From positions 1-64,000 of the forward strand of contig NZ_BOVK01000043.1 in NCBI RefSeq assembly GCF_018403685.1: a stretch of 64,000 bases of DNA. The letters run 5' to 3'. The position numbers were made by a program, and so were the translations under genes. Every line of letters starts with the position of its first letter. Position 1 is the first letter of the stretch. Origin of the DNA: Xylanibacillus composti. Its GTDB lineage: Bacteria > Bacillota > Bacilli > Paenibacillales > K13. Positions 50,901 to 58,100 of the stretch are shown one piece after another. The notes under the pieces were generated by a model that ran no database searches, was not told where the DNA came from, and saw nothing but the letters and a program-made list of their open reading frames with translations.

Positions 50901-50985
50901 CAATATTGGTCAGCTTGCCCGGTTGATCGAGAAGAAAGCGGCGGAGAGGGGTCAGGCGGCGGCCTATGAAGAAGGCATTATTTGA
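41911..50985 (+). CDS. Two-module NRPS: ArCP-Cy-A(MT/E)-PCP-Cy-A(MT/E)-PCP
   Basis: 3024 residues. ArCP with Ser43 in LGLDSLHMM; Cy1 from residue 110 (FPLTDVQYAYWIGR; DxxxxD at 241-246, DLLVAD); A1 about 565-1450 with FTSGSTG at 711; an inserted methyltransferase-like domain (motif ILEIGARNG near 1226); A10 LSANGKVDR near 1441; PCP1 Ser1504; Cy2 from 1571 (DNLLFD at 1703-1708); A2 about 2031-2915 with inserted domain (VLELGSRAG at 2693); PCP2 Ser2970. Binding codes by eye: A2 D-L-Y-N-L-S-L-I-W-K, the cysteine code; A1 the same with two Met changes. It builds salicyl-thiazoline-thiazoline. The inserted domains lack the usual GxGxG and look like the PchE epimerase type. Ends without a thioesterase. 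Confidence 0.9.
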   Translation: MSESLLPISAIGYEEARMQVKRMLPAPVEFDDDQNLIELGLDSLHMMRLVNDWRRAGAAVSFAELIASPRFGDWWSLLHKSNREAAVTAERPARHMTTGACDPEPAIGPFPLTDVQYAYWIGRRDEQPLGGVGCHAYVEMDGHGVEPRRLESAWKQLLAHHAMLRARFLADGQQEVMETPAAPTLVVHDLRHCSADELAPELMRIRDRLSHRRLAVENGEVAGLALSLLPEGRTRIHFDIDLLVADVQSLHILLRDLAAAYARGAKPAAPANWRFADYLRREASGREAELARAEAYWRERLPNLPAAPGLPLKTRPETIKAPVFARRSYVVSEAVWKRLQQRAAACQVTPAMVLLTAYAEVLDRWSAHSQFLLNIPLFDRPTGEPGLEDVVADFTNLLLLAVDCGTRQSFLERVRSVQAQFHRDAAHAAYSGVQVQRDLARFRQGEREIAPVVFACNLGTPLMTDECRQSLGELAYMISQTPQVWLDFQIYEMDAGLLLAWDAVDALFPDGMMDRMFAAMTRLIEWLAAEHTGWQASPDTLWAAERPRWEKDEERSLPMQAQCLHDGFFEKAAASPGQTALIDSRSDALCSYGELSDYALRVAAFLQASGVREGDPVAVTLPRGIDQIAAVLGILAAGACYVPISVDQPSARRSKIHQKAGIRHVLTDPELVDAAGWPADAAVLSITDAADAVPLTEPADPSPERLAYILFTSGSTGEPKGVEIRHAGAWNTIADLNQRYQVGQTDRIVAVSSLDFDLSVYDIFGLLSAGGSLVLLAEETRRDAARWLKLVNKYEATIWNSVPVLLDMLLTAAESEREKLSSLRLAMLSGDWIGLDLPPRLNQAAEHSLLVAMGGATEASIWSNYHEVAVPLPAHWTSIPYGRPLSNQAYRIVDDKGRDCPEWATGELWIGGAGVAAGYRGEPELTAERFVEWNDSRWYRTGDLGRYWPDGTMEFLGRQDFQVKIRGHRIELGEIETALRQHPGVRDAVVAATGDPRGTRQLAGYVVPHSDSEALFALESVDPQKSAEYWSLLTDAGRNQSREALPQQIPPEALHRFWSFAERLSVCQIGRVLDQAGVFLQPGERQTVESLMHQGGIHARYRELVCQWLGILEEEGMLSKDGTGGWISTRMLPKDLAETGASGRDYIEWEQRAHGLLQYVRQMEHAHMEMLKGEVDPLELFFADDRDLSPDSLIRSMPGAGYRNDIARRVLELAVRERSGAEPIRILEIGARNGELTEFLVETLVPDQAVYTCTDPSAYFLNLAKNRWNHVSLMEYRLLDMNQPPQSQGFPSHSYDIVIAADSLHRVRDIGKALAHIRSLLAPGGLLLMTEMTRNSRLQQISAGYLEDGFTRFEDERAATRLPLLAADRWVRLLKSASFAEAAAFPGQDEPAGMYGQQVIAALAPIGVKRFNPEPLIEQLRRKLPEYMVPATIIPLDQLPLSANGKVDRQALPVPSSLRSVTADQAVAEPRSPVEQELAAMWSRLLVVEPVGLTDNFFTLGGDSLLAIKLGAMARDKFEIELSLGSVFERPTIAQLAERIQALIQEKEQSAEAVVRLPEIVPSPEDRHAPFPLTEIQQAYWVGRSGVYALGNVSTHCYFELEGTDLDLERINRAWQRLIEQHDMMRAVILQDGQRQQILEHVPPYRIAVADLRGRDADAVRAELNRVREEMSHQVLSACEWPLFDVRASVFGNNQVRLHISFDNLLFDGWSMFHLLSEWNRLYQQPDASLSPLALSFRDYVLAMEQLRESELYERDRAYWFNRLPDLPPAPDLPLAQNPESLSGQRFTRLDARLDRDSWRQLKKRTAEAGVTPSGILLAAYAEVLAVWSRQPRFTINLTQFNRLPLHPEVPQIVGDFTSLTLLAADHSSGATFVERARKLQEQLWRDLDHPYVGGVQVQRELARTNGVHNGVAMPVVFTSALGVDQWDEGESGGKWLGKLVYNITQTPQVWLDHQVVEQDGQLLLIWDAVAGLFPSGLLDDMFAAYCQLLRRLAEEEQAWRAEMPALLSIPRLEGRIEANRTEAPVSRNTLDGLFAAKAAMQPDRPAIICSDRILTYEELRRRSDAVAQLLRTKGAKPNTLTAVIMEKGWEQVVGALGILKSGAAYLPVDPAHPGERRAQILRDGNVGVVLTQSWLDERLDWPEGVERIYIDHLAPATGKVDSPDRNPDDLAYVIYTSGSTGVPKGVMIDHRGAVNTILDVNSRFAVGPADRVLALSHLNFDLSVYDMFGMLAAGAAIVMPEAEQTRDPGSWLTWLEQERITVWNTVPALMQMLLEHAAGSGKALPQSLRLVLLSGDWIPLELPGKIQAQIAGVEVIGLGGATEASIWSNLYPIGEVDPSWRSIPYGRPMTNQRYYVLNAWMGDCPVWVPGQLYIGGIGLAQGYWNDEAKTNERFIRHPRTGERLYNTGDLGRYLPDGTIEFLGREDFQVKIRGHRIELGEIEAALKQLDGVKDAVAAVSEPSGDKQLVVYIVPGDGEGLSLLETERVDSAVSGERWLTLCSTGLLQASQLAEAVHGEAIGAFMDYADRLSVAAMCDTLASLGIFAREGERYAVDACMRRYQLHPRYRSLFVHWLDVLAEEGLLRKEGDGRYQNVLPFGNAQHELSCFDWTRFPGMSEKAQALSEGFRRGKAAMTALLRGDTDPRELFLTEDSFLTAEALSGFNLARSYSIGLCRELFRTILNGYPADKEIRVLELGSRAGGLADTLAPLCEGRGRYLYADESSFFTDQAKQKWGEAAPIEYSLFDMNNSPLQQGFALHEFDIIVADNTLHRARNLEATLGHLKRMLAPGGYLIFGEATRNSRLMLTTVGFLEDGFSHFEDERKETCLPLLPAAKWLEALAEQGFARTMSLPESSGAADAYDQCIIMAQGPEQVSTFNPTRLSDALRQKLPDYMVPTSFVLLEELPLSANGKVDRKALGALAKAGARTAGRKRAAPATELQEKLASVWEEVLGCKQVGLDDGFFELGGDSLRAIQCMNVLKERYQIDLSLQDLFDAPNIGQLARLIEKKAAERGQAAAYEEGII

Positions 50986-51006
50986 AGCAAGAAGGAGGCG
51001 ATTGCG

Positions 51007-52146
51007 GTGAAGAACAGAACGATCGGTATATTAGGGGCTTCCGGGCAAGTCGGAAGAGGAGCGGTGGAGACCATGCTCGGTTCCGCCGAATTCCCCATCG
51101 TACTCGGCGGAAGGAATCCCGAGAAGCTGCGTGAACAATACCGCCGCGCGGAACCGAGAGCCGTCTTCATGCATGTGGATGTGTACGATAGCGAATCGCT
51201 TCGCCGCTTCACGGGCAGCTGCGATGTCGTCATTAATTGTGCGGGGCCGTCGAAGCAAGTCTTGGACCGGGTTGCTTCTGCTTGCCTCGAACACGGCGTT
51301 CATTACGTGGATGTTTCGGGAGACGAGCATCTGTACAAGCGATTGCGGAGCGCAAACCGGGAAATCGAAGAGAAGCGGCTGACGTTTCTGGTCTCGGCAG
51401 GCGTATACCCCGGCTTGTCCGAGATGTTCCCGGCATATGTGGCGGAAACGGGGCTGGATGAGGTCGAATTGCTTGAATTGTTTTTTGCAGGCAACGGCGG
51501 CTTTTCACTGAACGCAGCGTATGACATCGTCTGCAGCATTCAGGAAGATACCGGACGGGGAATGATGTACGGCAAGAACGGCGAAGCCAGCAAAATGGAT
51601 CGTCCGTTTCCGCGCAGCTATCCATTGCCTCCCCCTGCGGGCGAACGGAACGTCTATCCGGTCCTGCACGATGAATTTTTATCGATTGCCCGAAGTCGGC
51701 GTTTCCGCGAGGCCATGTTTTATAACACCTACCCAGACAACGCGATACTGAACAAGTTCATGACGATCAAAGCGCTGGAACTGTACAAGACGGAGGAGCA
51801 AAAGCTGGCGTCTGCCCGAATGCTGGTTGAACAATTCGGCGCGTACAAGCAGCCGGCCCAGGCATACAGCATGTTCCATCTGCTTGCAGAAGGCCGCAAA
51901 GACGGCAAGCCGCTGCGGCTGGGGGCAACGCTGTTGTACAACAATGATTGGAACACGTTGTCCGGCATGGTCGCTGCCAATGCCGCCAGACTGGTGCTGG
52001 AGGACGGCGGGAGGGCGCCAGGTTGCAAGTATGCGGCAGAAGGGGTATCTCCGGTCAACATGATGAATGTGCTGGGCGAGCAGGACGTTCATCTTGCGCA
52101 TTCCGTCATGGAAGCGAGAGCGGGGGTGAATCATGAACGGACATAA
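51007..52146 (+). CDS. Saccharopine-dehydrogenase-like NAD(P)H reductase
   Basis: 379 residues. N-terminal Rossmann fold (TIGILGASGQVGRGAVETML), VVINCAGPSKQV and the GVHYVDVSGDEHLYKRL motif place it in the saccharopine dehydrogenase/trans-enoyl reductase superfamily; C-terminal about 200 residues are the substrate domain. Enzymes of this group act as thiazoline reductases in enantio-pyochelin-type clusters (PchK), a different lineage from PchG/Irp3. Here it lies between two NRPS genes, so reduction of one thiazoline to a thiazolidine is the likely task. GTG start with AAGGAGG eight bases upstream. Overlaps the next gene by 14 bases. Confidence 0.8.
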   Translation: MKNRTIGILGASGQVGRGAVETMLGSAEFPIVLGGRNPEKLREQYRRAEPRAVFMHVDVYDSESLRRFTGSCDVVINCAGPSKQVLDRVASACLEHGVHYVDVSGDEHLYKRLRSANREIEEKRLTFLVSAGVYPGLSEMFPAYVAETGLDEVELLELFFAGNGGFSLNAAYDIVCSIQEDTGRGMMYGKNGEASKMDRPFPRSYPLPPPAGERNVYPVLHDEFLSIARSRRFREAMFYNTYPDNAILNKFMTIKALELYKTEEQKLASARMLVEQFGAYKQPAQAYSMFHLLAEGRKDGKPLRLGATLLYNNDWNTLSGMVAANAARLVLEDGGRAPGCKYAAEGVSPVNMMNVLGEQDVHLAHSVMEARAGVNHERT

Positions 52147-54406
52147 CAGACTGCGGACGGTAGTATGCGGCTCCCGATTCGGACAGTTCTATCTTGAGGC
52201 GGTCACAGCGCTCCCCGATCAATTCGAACTCGTCGGTCTGCTAGGCAAGGGCAGCGAACGCTCCAAGCTCTGCGCAGAGCGTTGCGGGGTCCCGCTCTAT
52301 ACCGAGATCGCGCAGCTCCCCGATCGCCTGGATCTCGCCTGCGTCGTCCTGCGGTCCGGCGTCATGGGCGGAGACGGGACAGCGCTGACGCTTGAGCTGC
52401 TGGCGCGCGGCGTCCACGTCATTCAGGAACAACCGGTCCATCACAAGGATCTGGCGGATTGTCTGCGGGCGGCGCGGCAGAACGGCGTTCATTATATGAC
52501 TGGCGATCTGTACGCGCATTTGCCCGCTGTGCGCCGTTTTATCGCATGCGCCCGCGTCTTGCTGGAGCAGCAGCAGGCGCTGTACATCGATGCGGCATGC
52601 GCTACGCAGGTTTCCTATCCGATGATGCATATGCTGATGGAAGCCTTGCCGTCCATTCGCCCGTGGACAATTAACCATGTGCTTAAGGACGACGGACCGT
52701 TTCAGGTGCTAAGCGGATTGCTCGGCAACATTCCGATCACGCTAAGGGCCCACAATGAAGTCAATCCCGAAGATCCGGACAATTATTTGCATCTGCTGCA
52801 CAGCTTGACGATTGGAGTCGCTGGCGGCAGCCTGTCGCTCGTCGATACCCACGGCCCTGTCGTCTGGCGTCCCCGTCTGCACGTTCCCGATGTTCCCGAC
52901 ATTCCCGGCGAGCTGAAGGCAGGGGCGCACGCGCATCTGCTTGCGCGCAGCGAGCAAGTGCTGGGACCGGCAGCAACCGACAGCTACAGGGACATTCTTC
53001 TGGAACAGTGGCCGCGCGCGATTGGACGGGATCTGCTGCAGATGAGCAGCATGATTCGCGGAGATACCGTTGCGGATACAAGAGCGCAGCAAGAGCTGCT
53101 GTGTTCCCGGCAGTGGCAACAATTGACCCAGGCGCTGGGATACCCGGTGCTGCGGCAGCATCGCGGCCACCAGCCATTGTCGGTTGACTGCTTGCTTGAG
53201 GCGGCTGCGCTCATAGCGGAAGACGCTCAAGAACGTGCTGCTCCATCGCAGGCAAGCGCCGGGTCCCCTGACGCGGAACAGGCTGCGACGGCCATACAGG
53301 AGTTGAGCGCCAGCCAAGTGATCGCCTGCGTCGAAAGGCTGGATGCCGCTGCCCTGTCATCCATGCTGTTCGCCCTGCAATCACAGGGAACGCTGACAGC
53401 GTCAGAGCAAGCGTACAGCGAGACAGACATTTTTGCCGCCGCCAAGGTTGCGCCGCGCCATCAGCCTGTTGTCCTGCGCTGGCTGCGGGTGCTTGCGGAA
53501 CGCGGGTACTTGGTCAAGCGCCGGAACGGCTTCCTCGCTGTGGAACAGATCACGAAAGACGTGGTGGAGCTGCGCTGGCAGTCGGCGATGGAAGCATGGG
53601 CCGGCAAGCTCGGCTCCCGCCGCATTGTGGACTACCTGATCGCCAACGCCGAACGGCTTCAGCAGCTAATGCGCGACGAACAGCAAGCAGCGCTGCTGCT
53701 GTTCCCCGAAGGACGCATGGACATCGCCCATGCGCTGTACCGCGATACCGCCATTGCGCGTTATCTGAACCAGTCGGCAGCCGATGCCGTACAGCGCATC
53801 GCCGACGCCAAGCTGGCCGCATCCGCTGCGCTGACGGCCGGGCAAGCTGGCTTGCGCATTCTGGAAGTCGGCGCCGGCACGGGGGCGACGACGGATGCGG
53901 TCGCGAGCAGGCTGAAAGCCGCTCATGCGAACGGGCTGGAGCTGGAGTATCTGTTTACCGACATCTCCCGCTTTTTTATGGCGGCTGCCCGTGAACGTTA
54001 CAGCGATTGCCCGTGGATGCGGTATCAGCTTGTCGATATCGATCAAAGCCTGTTTGCGCAAGGATTACAACCGGAAAGCGTCGATATCGTCATCGCGGCG
54101 GGGATGCTGAACAATGCGCGCGATACGGATCGGATCGTGCAAGACTTGCTGGAATGCCTGGTGCCGGGAGGATGGCTGCTCGTCACTGAGCCGGTCAAGG
54201 AATTTACGGAAATGTTGATTTCGCAAGCGTTTATGATGACGGTTCCGGAGGACGACAGGAGGAACACGAACACTACCTTCATGTCCGTCGGGCAGTGGCT
54301 CGACGTGTTCGACCGGGCGGGTGCCCGGGAAGTGACGGTGTTGCCGGACGAATCGCACCCGCTTGCGCCGCTTGGTCAAAAACTGTTTGCAGTGAGGAAG
54401 GGTTAA
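52133..54406 (+). CDS. Fusion of thiazolinyl imide reductase and SAM methyltransferase
   Basis: 757 residues. Residues 1 to about 365 are a PchG/Irp3-type reductase with a Gfo/Idh-like nucleotide fold: LRTVVCGSRFGQFYLEAV, VVLRSGVMGGDG, GVHVIQEQPVHHKDL. Residues about 385-757 equal the methyltransferase that in thiazoline NRPSs is normally inserted in an adenylation domain: the same lead (LDAAALSSMLFAL, VVLRWLRVLAERGYL, LLFPEGRMDIAHALY) then a canonical SAM motif ILEVGAGTGATT at about 577. No adenylation or carrier remains. It probably reduces a carrier-bound thiazoline and methylates the resulting ring in one step, acting in trans. Confidence 0.85.
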   Translation: MNGHNRLRTVVCGSRFGQFYLEAVTALPDQFELVGLLGKGSERSKLCAERCGVPLYTEIAQLPDRLDLACVVLRSGVMGGDGTALTLELLARGVHVIQEQPVHHKDLADCLRAARQNGVHYMTGDLYAHLPAVRRFIACARVLLEQQQALYIDAACATQVSYPMMHMLMEALPSIRPWTINHVLKDDGPFQVLSGLLGNIPITLRAHNEVNPEDPDNYLHLLHSLTIGVAGGSLSLVDTHGPVVWRPRLHVPDVPDIPGELKAGAHAHLLARSEQVLGPAATDSYRDILLEQWPRAIGRDLLQMSSMIRGDTVADTRAQQELLCSRQWQQLTQALGYPVLRQHRGHQPLSVDCLLEAAALIAEDAQERAAPSQASAGSPDAEQAATAIQELSASQVIACVERLDAAALSSMLFALQSQGTLTASEQAYSETDIFAAAKVAPRHQPVVLRWLRVLAERGYLVKRRNGFLAVEQITKDVVELRWQSAMEAWAGKLGSRRIVDYLIANAERLQQLMRDEQQAALLLFPEGRMDIAHALYRDTAIARYLNQSAADAVQRIADAKLAASAALTAGQAGLRILEVGAGTGATTDAVASRLKAAHANGLELEYLFTDISRFFMAAARERYSDCPWMRYQLVDIDQSLFAQGLQPESVDIVIAAGMLNNARDTDRIVQDLLECLVPGGWLLVTEPVKEFTEMLISQAFMMTVPEDDRRNTNTTFMSVGQWLDVFDRAGAREVTVLPDESHPLAPLGQKLFAVRKG

Positions 54407-54407
54407 G

Positions 54408-55181
54408 ATGCTGAAATGCAGTCACATTTTGTGCAGGGTGAACAATATTGCCGAGGTTGTCCGGGATTTAGAAGCGGAGGGATTTTCCGTCGAATGGGGC
54501 AGTGCGCCGGAACGGTCGCTTAACGCCTTGCTGTGGTTTGAGGAAGGCCCGTTTATTGAATTTTTTCAAATACCGAAGCCGCTTACGGTTCTCATTCCGC
54601 CGCTAGGCTTGGTTTATGGACGGGTTGCGGGCAAGCGGTGGGCTTACTGGTCCCGATCTCCGCAAGGCTGGTGCGATGTTGCGTTGGAACCGGATGAGCG
54701 AGAAGGAGCGGGAGCGAAGCGCATACAGGATCTGAAAGCGGTCAAATCGGCCGTCAACAGGGCGGGAATCTCCACCTCGCGGCTGATTCATGGCAGAAGA
54801 ACCCGGCCTGACGGATTGAAGGTGAACTATAGTCTGTTTGCGACGGAGCCGCTAGGCTTGCCATTTGTCGTTTCCGCGTACGATCCTCCCCAGCGCCCTG
54901 ACCGCATCGAACACCCTAACGGAGCAAGCCGTGTGGAGTGGGTCAAGATGGGAGTTGCCGAGGAGCATCTGCCATCGTTTCAGACTCTGGTCAATGGAGA
55001 CCGTTGGCTGAAAGTTGTCCCGTCGCCACAGACGGGGGTGCTTGAGGTATGTCTCTCCGGCTTGACACATACGCCGGACCCGGGCCGCTTGCATGGCGCT
55101 GTATTTGCTACGGCAGCCCCCGGGGCAGAAGCAGGCCAACCGCAATGGCCGATATACGAAGGAACAGGAGGGATAGATTGA
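54408..55181 (+). CDS. Glyoxalase-fold (VOC-like) protein of the siderophore operon
   Basis: 257 residues, soluble. The first 60 residues read as a VOC/glyoxalase_3 half (KCSHILCRVNNIAEVVRDLEAEGFSVEWG with a possible metal His, and GPFIEFFQIP with a possible metal Glu). A second related region (about 140-235) carries LFATEPLGLPFVVSAYDPP and VEWVKMGVAEEHLPSF. Such proteins can be isomerases, dioxygenases, resistance or binding proteins; there is no classic pyochelin or yersiniabactin counterpart I know of. It starts one base after the reductase-MT stop and its own stop overlaps the next NRPS start, so it belongs to the pathway. Exact role unknown. Confidence 0.65.
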   Translation: MLKCSHILCRVNNIAEVVRDLEAEGFSVEWGSAPERSLNALLWFEEGPFIEFFQIPKPLTVLIPPLGLVYGRVAGKRWAYWSRSPQGWCDVALEPDEREGAGAKRIQDLKAVKSAVNRAGISTSRLIHGRRTRPDGLKVNYSLFATEPLGLPFVVSAYDPPQRPDRIEHPNGASRVEWVKMGVAEEHLPSFQTLVNGDRWLKVVPSPQTGVLEVCLSGLTHTPDPGRLHGAVFATAAPGAEAGQPQWPIYEGTGGID

Positions 55182-58100
55182 TGCCGCATCATCTTAAAGT
55201 CAACGGCGCCGAGCTGCTTATGCAGCTCCGTCAGGCGGGTACGGATGTATGGGAGGAGGACGGGAGGCTGCGTTACCGGGCACGCAAAGATTCGTTCGCA
55301 GACAGTGATTTGCAGCTGCTGAAAGCCAATAAGGCGGAGCTGCTCGAAGCCTTGCGCGCAGAGGCGCGGGCGGCGACGGTTACACCCGACCCGGCGTCCC
55401 GGTTTGAACCTTTTCCCCTTACCGATGTGCAGTCGGCTTATTTGTTGGGGCGACGCGACCTGTTTGGCTATGGCGGAGTAGCTTGCCACATCTACTTGGA
55501 GCTGCATTATCCGGAGCTTGATCCGGAACGAACGGAGACTGCCTGGAACAGGCTTGTGCAGCGCCATGACATGCTTCGGGCGACAATCGATCCGAACGGA
55601 CAGCAGCGCGTCATGGAGAGTGTGCCGAAGCTGAAGGTGGCTTACACCGACCTGCGGGAGCTTCGCGAAGCGCAGGCGAGGCTTGCCGAGATACGTGAGG
55701 AGATGGGCCACCGCGTGTACGAGACGGATCGCTGGCCCTTATTCGGGATTGGCGTAACCCGCATGAGCGACTGCGCGATTATGCATGTTTCGGTGGATTT
55801 TCTGATCGCCGACTGGGCCAGCATCTGGTTGCTATTGGCAGAGTTTGAGGCGCTGTACAGTGCGCCGGATCGCAGACAGCTGTCCGATCTTCCGCTCAGC
55901 TTCCGCGACTATTTGCTCACGGAGCGCGGTTTGAAGGAGACTGCTGCCTATGTCCGGGACAAAGATTACTGGCTTGGCCGGATTGACGCCTTGCCGACAG
56001 CGCCCGATCTGCCTATGGCGAGACAGCCTGTCGGGGACAGCGCCGCCCGGTTTCGGCGCCGCCTCCTTCATCTGGACCAAGCGGCCTGGGAAGGGCTCAA
56101 GCAGCGCGCGCAAAAGCAAGGGCTGACGCCAACCGCGGCCGTGCTTGCCGCTTATGCCGCCGTTATCGAGAGGTGGAGCCGGCGCAGCCAGTTTAGTCTC
56201 AACCTGACGATGTTGAATCGGCTGCCGCTGCATCCCCAGGTGCATAACATTGTCGGCGATTTTACATCGGTCAACTTGCTGGCTGTCGATTGGAACGGGG
56301 AGAAAACGTTCGGCGAGCAAGCGAAAGCTATGCAGAAACAGTTGTTCGAGGATCTGGATCACCGCCTGTATTCCGGGGTCGAGGCGATGCGGGAGATTGC
56401 GCGTCGGCGAGGCAGAGATGCGGCATTGATGCCAGTGGTGTTCACCAGCGCGATTGGTCTGGTTGAACCGGGCCAGCCGTTGACGGGCCAAATTGGCGGG
56501 TGCGGCATCAGCCAGACGCCGCAAGTCTTCATCGATTGCCAGGCGATGGACAGCCCGGCGGGCCTTCAGGTCAATTGGGATGTGCGCGAAGGCGTCTTCC
56601 CCGACCGAATGGTCGATGATATGTTTGGCTGCTTCGAGGAATTGCTGCATGCGCTGGCGGTATCCGATCGACGCTGGGATTCGGTTGAAGCCGTCGCGCT
56701 GCCTGCTTGGCAGCTTACGGAACGACAGCGGGTCAATGCGACGCAAGCGCCCTTGTCTGCGCGTCCGTTGCACGAGCTGGTGCTGGCACAAGCGGCGAAG
56801 GCCCCGGATCGCCCAGCCGTTATCGACAGCACAGGCCAATGGACGTACGGTGCGCTGATTCAGCAGGCTGCTGCGGTGGCGGATCGGTTAAAGGCGTTGG
56901 GCTGCGCCGCTCAGGAGCGGGTTGCTGTCGTGATGGACAAAAGTGCGCATCAGGTTGCAGCAGTTATTGGAGCATTGGCTGCGGGAGCTGTCTACGTCCC
57001 GATTGATCCGAAGCAGCCGGAGCCTCGCCGCATGGCCATGCTGGAGCAAGCAGACATTCGGTTTGTCTTGACCGCTTCAACGACTCGCCTGCCGTGGCCC
57101 AATCATGCGGTCGCCATCGAAGCGGACCGGTTACAGCCTATTCCGGCGTATGCGTTCCAGTCCGGAGGCAACCCGGACCTGCCCGCTTATGTGATCTACA
57201 CTTCCGGCTCGACGGGGCAGCCCAAAGGCGTCGTCATCAGCCACCGCGCGGCGGGCAACACCATTGCGGATATGAATCGCCGCTTCGGAGTTGGCCCGGA
57301 AGACACCGTGCTGGGACTTGCCCAACTGAGCTTTGATCTGTCTGTTTATGACATCTTCGGCTTGCTATCCGAAGGAGGTACATTGGTCTATCCAAGCGCC
57401 GACAGATTGACCGATCCGTCGCATTGGACGGCGCTGATGGCCGAACATGAAGTCACAGTGTGGAATTCTGTGCCGGCATTGATGCAGATGCTGGTCGCCT
57501 ATTTGGAATCCGAGCCCCAAGTCATGCTGCCCCGTCTTCGTCTGGCCTTGCTGTCCGGAGACTGGATTCCCCTTGCCTTGCCGGACCGCCTGATTCGCCG
57601 ATTGCCCACGGCGCAGGTCATCAGTCTGGGCGGCGCTACGGAAGCGTCGATTTGGTCGAATTATCATGTATACCAGGGACTTCAACCGGAGTGGCAAAGC
57701 ATCCCTTACGGGCGACCGCTCGCCAATCAAGGGTTCCGGGTGCTGGATGCGTCCATGCGCGATTGTCCCGTATGGGCAACCGGGGAGTTGTATATTACCG
57801 GGGAGGGCTTGGCCGAGGGGTACTTGGGCGATACCGCAATGACACAAAAGCGCTTTTTCCCGCATCCTGCAGACGGTCAGCGGCTTTATCGCACCGGCGA
57901 TCTGGGCCGTTACTTGCCAGGCGGCGAGATCGAGTTCCTTGGGCGCGAGGATCACCAGGTCAAGATCCGGGGACACCGAATCGAGCTGGGCGAGATCGAG
58001 TCGGCGTTGCTGAAGCATCCTGCCGTTGCGGCCGCCGGGGTGGTGGCGGATGGCGCGGGCGAGGAGGCATCCTTGCTCGGCGCCGTGGAGCTTGCCCGCA

